Source: Brenneria roseae subsp. roseae
GTDB lineage: Bacteria > Pseudomonadota > Gammaproteobacteria > Enterobacterales > Enterobacteriaceae
Reading direction: 5' to 3'
Assembly (NCBI RefSeq): GCF_003115845.1
Contig: NZ_KZ819022.1
Location: 1-64,000, forward strand
Length of the DNA stretch: 64,000 bases
In this document: positions 59,227 through 64,000 of the stretch, piece by piece
Position numbering within the stretch: the stretch's first letter is position 1
How the letters are laid out: every line of letters begins with the position of its first letter
Notes under the pieces: model-generated
What the model was told of the DNA's origin: nothing
Seen by the model: only the letters and a program-made list of their open reading frames with translations
Databases searched by the model: none
Translations under genes and position numbers: made by a program

Positions 59227-59272
59227 AAACCCGGTACTCTTTTTGAACAGCTCAAGGCTGTTCGCCGGGTTT
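59227..59272 (+). other. guaB-guaA intercistronic double stem-loop
   Basis: Outer arms AAACCCGG (59227-59234) and CCGGGTTT (59265-59272) enclose an inner hairpin GAACAGC (59245-59251)/GCTGTTC (59257-59263). A T-rich tract follows. It could attenuate or process the message between guaB and guaA. Confidence 0.7.
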
Positions 59273-59311
59273 AATCATTTTTGCTTTTTCGTATTTTGGA
59301 ATACGCCTTTC

Positions 59312-60889
59312 ATGACAGAAAACATTCATCAACACCGCATTCTCATTCTGGATTTCGGCTCGCAGTACACGCAACTGGTAGCGCGACGCGTTCGTGAACT
59401 GGGCGTTTATTGTGAACTTTGGGCATGGGATGTCACAGAAGCGCAGATCCGTGGATTCAATCCAAATGGAATTATCCTTTCCGGCGGCCCGGAAAGTACC
59501 ACTGAGTTTGGTAGTCCGCGCGCGCCTGAGTACGTTTTCCAGGCCGGTGTACCGGTTCTTGGTGTTTGCTATGGTATGCAGACCATGGCGATGCAGTTGG
59601 GCGGCCACGTTGAAGGCTCCAACGAGCGCGAGTTCGGCTATGCTCAAGTGGAAGTAAAAACGGACAGCTTGCTGGTGCGTGACATTCAGGATGCGTTGAG
59701 CGCTACAGGCTCGCCGTTGCTGGATGTGTGGATGAGTCACGGCGATAAAGTCACGGCGATCCCTGAAGGATTTGTGACCGTTGCCAGTACGGATACCTGT
59801 CCGTTCGCCATTATGGCTAATGAAGAAAAACGCTTTTACGGCGTACAGTTCCATCCGGAAGTCACCCATACCCGTCAGGGACAGCGCATGTTAGAGCGTT
59901 TTGTTCGTGATATCTGCCAGTGTGAAGCTCTGTGGACGCCGGCCAAGATTATTGATGATGCGGTTGCCCGCATCCGTAAGCAGGTGGGCGACGATCAGGT
60001 GATTCTCGGCCTGTCCGGCGGTGTGGACTCCTCCGTCACCGCAATGCTGCTACACCGCGCGATTGGCAAACGGCTGACCTGCGTATTTGTGGATAACGGT
60101 TTGCTGCGCTTGAACGAAGCCGATCAGGTACTGGAAATGTTTGGCGACCACTTTGGTCTGAACATTGTCCACGTTCAGGCGGAAGAGCGTTTCCTGAGTG
60201 CGCTGGCGGGTGTGGATGAGCCGGAAGCGAAACGTAAAATCATCGGCCGGGTTTTTGTTGAAGTCTTCGACGAAGAGGCCAGCAAACAGTCTGAAGTGAA
60301 ATGGCTGGCGCAGGGAACTATTTACCCTGACGTTATCGAATCCGCTGCCTCCGCAACGGGTAAGGCTCACGTCATTAAATCTCACCACAACGTCGGTGGC
60401 CTGCCGAAAGAGATGAAGCTGGGTCTGGTTGAACCGCTGAAAGAGTTGTTCAAAGATGAAGTCCGCAGGATCGGCCTGGAGCTGGGCTTGCCGTACAACA
60501 TGCTTTACCGCCATCCGTTCCCGGGACCGGGCCTTGGTGTGCGTGTGCTGGGCGAAGTGAAGAAAGAGTATTGCGACCTGCTGCGTCGTGCCGACGCGAT
60601 CTTCATTGAAGAGTTGCACAAAGCCGACCTGTATAACAAGGTCAGCCAGGCATTTACCGTCTTCCTGCCGGTTCGTTCTGTGGGCGTAATGGGCGATGGC
60701 CGCAAGTACGATTGGGTTGTTGCGTTGCGCGCGGTCGAAACCATCGACTTCATGACCGCGCACTGGGCGCACCTGCCGTATGAATTCCTCGGCCGCGTCT
60801 CCAACCGCATCATCAACGAAGTGGACGGCATCTCCCGCGTGGTTTACGACGTATCCGGCAAGCCGCCGGCGACGATTGAGTGGGAGTGA
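59312..60889 (+). CDS. guaA: GMP synthase (glutamine-hydrolysing)
   Basis: This is a 525-residue enzyme that aminates XMP to GMP. The N-terminal class-I glutaminase has the nucleophile in LGVCYGMQ and the His/Glu pair in [11 protein letters not shown]. The ATP pyrophosphatase domain has the P-loop [11 protein letters not shown], and the C-terminal dimerisation domain ends [11 protein letters not shown] use ATG 59312; the longer frame from 59243 runs through the intercistronic hairpin. The 3' end of guaA is a known integration target for mobile elements. Confidence 0.97.
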   Translation: MTENIHQHRILILDFGSQYTQLVARRVRELGVYCELWAWDVTEAQIRGFNPNGIILSGGPESTTEFGSPRAPEYVFQAGVPVLGVCYGMQTMAMQLGGHVEGSNEREFGYAQVEVKTDSLLVRDIQDALSATGSPLLDVWMSHGDKVTAIPEGFVTVASTDTCPFAIMANEEKRFYGVQFHPEVTHTRQGQRMLERFVRDICQCEALWTPAKIIDDAVARIRKQVGDDQVILGLSGGVDSSVTAMLLHRAIGKRLTCVFVDNGLLRLNEADQVLEMFGDHFGLNIVHVQAEERFLSALAGVDEPEAKRKIIGRVFVEVFDEEASKQSEVKWLAQGTIYPDVIESAASATGKAHVIKSHHNVGGLPKEMKLGLVEPLKELFKDEVRRIGLELGLPYNMLYRHPFPGPGLGVRVLGEVKKEYCDLLRRADAIFIEELHKADLYNKVSQAFTVFLPVRSVGVMGDGRKYDWVVALRAVETIDFMTAHWAHLPYEFLGRVSNRIINEVDGISRVVYDVSGKPPATIEWE

Positions 60890-60922
60890 GTTTTTAGCAT
60901 TCACTAAAATCCGCTAACGTCT

Positions 60923-60962
60923 AAAATCGCCAGTAAAATCATAGGATTTACTGGCGATTTTT
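60923..60962 (+). terminator. guaBA operon terminator
   Basis: AAAATCGCCAGTAAA and TTTACTGGCGATTTTT form a very long, near-perfect stem ending in a T-run, 33 bp after the guaA stop. Confidence 0.92.
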
Positions 60963-60988
60963 GTTTTCTGGTAGCTATTGATTTCCAT

Positions 60989-61037
60989 CCTGTTCCGTTC
61001 ATTTTACCGTGGGTGTTTACGGTAAAAACAGAACAGG
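60989..61037. promoter_or_regulatory. Interrupted palindrome before the integrase remnant
   Basis: Nested inverted repeats CCTGTTC/GAACAGG (60989-60995 and 61031-61037) and TTTTACCGT/ACGGTAAAA (61002-61010 and 61019-61027) lie 15 bp before the integrase start. This looks like an operator or recombinase-binding site of the former element. Confidence 0.5.
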
Positions 61038-61051
61038 CAGAGGGGGACCGC

Positions 61052-61330
61052 ATGTTGGCGGAAACTAAGCTCAAGGCGTTAAAGCCCAAAGACAAACTCT
61101 ACAAGGTGGCCGACCGTGACGGCTTGTATGTTACTGTCGCTAAATCTGGCCTGCTCACCTTTCGTTTTGACTACCAGATCAACAGTCGCCGTGAAACGCT
61201 GACGATTGGCAAAGTATCCAATTATTTCGTTGGTGTCGGCGCGAGACGGGATACTTACACCCTTCCAAACTCAAGCCACACAGTAATCAGGCCCTGCAAC
61301 CTGGTACAGCCTCAAAAATTACAGGTATAA
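61052..61330 (+). pseudogene. Truncated tyrosine-type integrase (N-terminal arm-binding domain only)
   Basis: The first 54 residues (MLAETKLKALKPKDKLYKVADRDGLYVTV and on, to ETLTIGK) have the pattern of the P4-type integrase arm-binding domain (DUF4102). After about 61215 the resemblance ends abruptly and the frame runs on through unrelated codons to a stop at 61330. A full integrase would be about 400 residues, so the core-binding and catalytic domains are gone. Its position, 162 bp after guaA, fits insertion at the guaA 3' end followed by deletion. Confidence 0.8.
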
Positions 61331-61364
61331 TCCCACAAATTATTCAACGGGTTTAGAAACGAAG

Positions 61365-61904
61365 ATGACAAAACTCACCTTACAAGAGCAGATGCTAAAA
61401 GCTGGATTAGTGACCAGCAAAAAAATGGTCAAAGTCCAAAGAACGGCTAAAAAATCACGCGTTCAGGCTCGTGAGGCAAGAGCGGCTGTGGAAGAAAATA
61501 AAAAAGCACAACTTGAGCGTGATAAACAGCTAAGCGAACAACAAAAACAAGCTGCTTTATCTAAAGAGTATAAAGCTCAGGTGAAGCAGCTCATTGAAAT
61601 GAACAGAATTGACATTTCAAAAGGCGATATTGGTTTTAACTTCACAGATAATAATTTAATTAAAAAAATAGTTGTGGATAAGATGACTCAAGCTCAGCTG
61701 ATTAGTGGTCGTCTCGCCATTGCTCGTTTGGTTGTTAATAACAGTGGCGAGAGCGAATACGTCATTATCCCCGCGAGCGTAGCCGATAAAATTGCGCAGC
61801 GAGATGCGAACAGTATTGTATTAAATAGTGCGCTTAGTCAGGAAGAGCAGGATGAAGAAGATCCGTATGCCGATTTTAAAGTGCCCGATGATTTGATGTG
61901 GTAA
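61365..61904 (+). CDS. yaiL: DUF2058 nucleoprotein YaiL
   Basis: This is a 179-residue highly charged protein matching E. coli YaiL almost throughout: LTLQEQMLKAGLVTSKK, KKSRVQAREARAAVEENKKAQLERDKQLSEQQKQAAL, and the end EEDPYADFKVPDDLMW. A long helical, probably coiled-coil region covers about 20-80. It has been annotated as a nucleoprotein or polynucleotide-associated protein; the actual function is unknown. A TATAAT at 61326-61331 may be its -10. In E. coli the gene is nowhere near guaA, so its place beside the integrase scar is notable. Confidence 0.92.
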   Translation: MTKLTLQEQMLKAGLVTSKKMVKVQRTAKKSRVQAREARAAVEENKKAQLERDKQLSEQQKQAALSKEYKAQVKQLIEMNRIDISKGDIGFNFTDNNLIKKIVVDKMTQAQLISGRLAIARLVVNNSGESEYVIIPASVADKIAQRDANSIVLNSALSQEEQDEEDPYADFKVPDDLMW

Positions 61905-62308
61905 TTAACGTTTTGCCGATGCTTATGTATGAAAAGTCCCTCAGGACTTTTCATTAAGATTTTATGTTCAGCCAGTTCATGGAAAAACGCAGTGTTATTC
62001 TGGATAGTTGCCAACACCTTTGCGGCCTGCCAGACTGGATTACGTCTTTTGGCTTCCCGGCTTTTTATCGTATCTACGCCAGTGTCTTTTTGCTGTTCCG
62101 GGTGTAAACGGGCGTGACCGTCAACTTGGTGCAGCGTCGCCGAAAGCCGCAGCACAGACGTTAATTATTAATTAAATGCAGGATGCTAACGCTGTGCGAC
62201 CATCCGTAATATTCCCGGTTGCTTTACTTATCTCTATATCGCCCTATCTTTTGCAGAGAAGCCGGCATATCGTGTTATGAGCATTAGCTCATCAACAGGA
62301 ACAGAAAG
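61905..62308. other. yaiL-LysR intergenic region
   Basis: This 404-bp stretch has no convincing gene. Near its start lies a perfect 11-bp hairpin (61929-61954, listed separately). Short frames on both strands between about 61960 and 62155 have no recognisable family; the minus-strand one contains QKDTGVDTIKSREAKRRNP, which I cannot place. It may be degraded element DNA. Confidence 0.5.
61929..61954 (+). terminator. yaiL terminator hairpin
   Basis: ATGAAAAGTCC and GGACTTTTCAT form a perfect 11-bp stem with a 4-base loop, 24 bp after the yaiL stop. The T-run is within the stem's distal arm. Confidence 0.7.
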
Positions 62309-63214
62309 ATGCGTGACCTTCCCCCAACAGCCATGCTGCGCGCGTTTGAAGTAGCTACTCGCCACACCACGTTTACCTCATCCGCCGCAGAGCTATTTAT
62401 CACCCAAAGCGCGGTCAGTCATCAGTTGAAAAAGCTGGAGGAGATATGGGGCCTGTCGCTTTTTCAGCGTGGTAAAACCCTCAGTCTGACGCCCGCCGGC
62501 GCTGCGCTCGCGCCCATTGTGCGCGAATTCTTCAGCAATCTGGAAACCACGCTTGCCGATCTGCGTGAGCAAAAAAGTCGTGTGCGATTGCGCTTGAGTA
62601 CCACATATTCTTTCGCGCTGAAGTGGTTGCTGCCACGCCTGCCGGAATTAACGCGTCTGCATCCGGAGATTCTGGTGACTCTGGAAAGCACGGATAAAAC
62701 CATTAACTTCACCAGCACCGATTCCGATGTGGCAATCCGTTTTGGTCACGGTAATTATCCAGCGCTGCACACGGAGTTTATGTTCCGCGAGCAGCTCTTC
62801 CCGGTTGCCAGCCCGGCACTATTACAGCGCTTTGGAACACCGTGTGAACCGGCCGAACTGCTGCGCTATCCGCTGCTGACGCGAGACGGTGCCGATCTGG
62901 TGCCGAAATGGGACGTCTGGTTTAAGCTGGTCGGCATAAATACTGATGTGTTGCACGAGAGCGTACGCTTCGCCGACACAAATATGACGATTGAAGCGGC
63001 GCTACTGGGTCAGGGCATTGCGTTAGCACGCAGCGGACACGTTGAAAAAGAGATCAACGATGGCAGTCTGGTGCGGCTGTTTGATGTACCTTTTCCTTCA
63101 CCGGCCGCCTATTACTTCGTCTGCCCGAGAGGTATCGAAACGCAGCCGCACATTATGAAATTCCGTAGCTGGTTACTGGCAGAATCACAACAGGCGCAGC
63201 TCAGTTACCGTTAA
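62309..63214 (+). CDS. LysR-family transcriptional regulator
   Basis: This is a 301-residue regulator of the GcvA-like branch. The winged helix-turn-helix occupies residues 1-65 (AMLRAFEVATRHTTFTSSAAELFITQSAVSHQLKKLEE), and the periplasmic-binding-like effector domain follows from about 90. The ligand is unknown. It lies 75 bp upstream of an EamA transporter gene in the same direction. LysR genes next to such exporters often control amino-acid or metabolite efflux; here that is inference. Confidence 0.9.
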   Translation: MRDLPPTAMLRAFEVATRHTTFTSSAAELFITQSAVSHQLKKLEEIWGLSLFQRGKTLSLTPAGAALAPIVREFFSNLETTLADLREQKSRVRLRLSTTYSFALKWLLPRLPELTRLHPEILVTLESTDKTINFTSTDSDVAIRFGHGNYPALHTEFMFREQLFPVASPALLQRFGTPCEPAELLRYPLLTRDGADLVPKWDVWFKLVGINTDVLHESVRFADTNMTIEAALLGQGIALARSGHVEKEINDGSLVRLFDVPFPSPAAYYFVCPRGIETQPHIMKFRSWLLAESQQAQLSYR

Positions 63215-63289
63215 AGCATGAGTATTTATTCATGCCACGATGACGACACTTCACTTTTAATCCGGGCATATGCTGTTTAGCATCAGCAC

Positions 63290-64000
63290 ATGCCCAACCA
63301 TATTATCTTGCTAACGTTATTCGCCGCCTTGCTGCATGCCAGCTGGAACACCCTATTACGTGGCGGTACAGACCGGCTGTGGTCGATGACCATTATGTGC
63401 GTGACGATTGCCCTTACCTGCGCCGTAATCACGCCGTTTCTGCCGCCACCTGCCAGCGCCAGTTGGAAGTACGCGCTGCTTTCGGCCCTGCTGCATGTCG
63501 GCTATAACCTGTGTCTGATACGCAGTTATCAGAGCGGGGATCTCGGGCAAACCTACCCGATTGCGCGCGGTTCTTCGCCGCTGCTGGTGACGTTTGCGGC
63601 GGCAATATTCGCGGGGGAAAAAATTGAATTTAACACGCTTGGCGGCATCATGCTGGTTTCCGCTGGTATTCTGATGCTTGCCGTGAGAGGCCGCAAACTG
63701 GCGATGTCGGGCCTGCAATATACACTGGCGACCGGTGCTTTTATCGCCGCGTATAGCGTGGTGGATGGTATGGGCGTGCGCCTGTCCGGCAATGCGCTCT
63801 CCTATACCGTGTGGATGAGCGCGTTATGGGGAGTGCTGATGCCCGCACTCTATATCGTGCTGCGCGACAGTAAAAGTTTACTTCGCTGGCGGCCCGGTTT
63901 ACTCCGCGCGGCGGCAGGTGGTCTTGTTTCGCTACTGGCTTACGGAATCATCATTTATGCCATGACGGTTGCACCGATGGGAACTGTCTCAGCGCTTCGC
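63290..64000 (+). CDS. EamA/DMT-family transporter, partial (3' end outside window)
   Basis: The frame opens at ATG 63290 (MPNHIILLTLFAALLHASWNTLLRGG) and stays open to the last base, 237 codons. It is a hydrophobic protein with at least seven to eight membrane segments. EamA features are the HASWN motif in helix 1, and GDLGQTYPIARGSSPLLVTFAAAIFAGEKI, the helix 3-4 region typical of DMT exporters. A second EamA repeat begins at about residue 145. The expected full length is about 280-300 residues. The substrate is unknown; the upstream LysR gene may control it. Confidence 0.88.
   Translation, partial: MPNHIILLTLFAALLHASWNTLLRGGTDRLWSMTIMCVTIALTCAVITPFLPPPASASWKYALLSALLHVGYNLCLIRSYQSGDLGQTYPIARGSSPLLVTFAAAIFAGEKIEFNTLGGIMLVSAGILMLAVRGRKLAMSGLQYTLATGAFIAAYSVVDGMGVRLSGNALSYTVWMSALWGVLMPALYIVLRDSKSLLRWRPGLLRAAAGGLVSLLAYGIIIYAMTVAPMGTVSALR

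Overview
The window comes from a plant-associated, pectinolytic enterobacterium, most likely of the Pectobacteriaceae (Pectobacterium, Brenneria or a close relative). This rests on a backbone colinear with the E. coli region from pgpC/tadA/purL to guaBA, combined with a paeY-pemA pectin acetylesterase/methylesterase pair, a Prt1/protealysin-type M4 protease and a LapA-type giant adhesin. The genus is inferred from gene content, not from any database search.

Layout. Positions 1-7905 hold the C-terminal part of a giant RTX adhesin with 312-bp tandem repeats, a small conserved gene, and a lapG-lapD operon (c-di-GMP-gated periplasmic protease and its receptor). Positions 8089-20915 are backbone: murQ, pgpC, tadA, mltF, PurR-controlled purL, the GlmY small RNA with three GlrR sites, an IHF site and a sigma54 promoter, then glrK-qseG-glrR and glnB. 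Positions 21030-23891 hold pemA and paeY on the minus strand. Then come glyA and hcaT, followed by a metal-uptake block: a ZevAB-like zinc pair and a Fur-controlled ferric-siderophore ABC transporter that also contains a truncated second binding-protein gene. Positions 32313-39910 are suhB, trmJ and the complete isc operon (iscRSUA-hscBA-fdx-iscX). Positions 40014-53308 hold pepB, sseB, sseA, ndk, rlmN, pilW, rodZ, ispG, hisS, yfgM, bamB and der. Positions 53385-57560 hold an AEC transporter, yfgJ, an emfourin/protealysin pair and xseA. guaB-guaA follow, and the stretch after guaA looks like a scarred integration site (truncated tyrosine integrase, a yaiL gene, then a LysR regulator and an EamA transporter cut by the window end).

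How the genes work together. Purine and one-carbon genes (purL, glyA, guaBA) each carry a PurR-like operator. GlrK/QseG/GlrR would drive GlmY through the three TGTC-N10-GACA sites just upstream. IscR would repress its own operon through two abutting type-1 sites. LapD/LapG would keep or release the adhesin. PaeY and PemA would deacetylate and demethylate pectin ahead of pectate lyases encoded elsewhere.

The most unexpected structure is a dispersed intergenic repeat found at four places (upstream of purL, upstream of glrK, between iscR and iscS, and between ndk and rlmN). Its hairpin core varies between copies in a mostly compensatory way.
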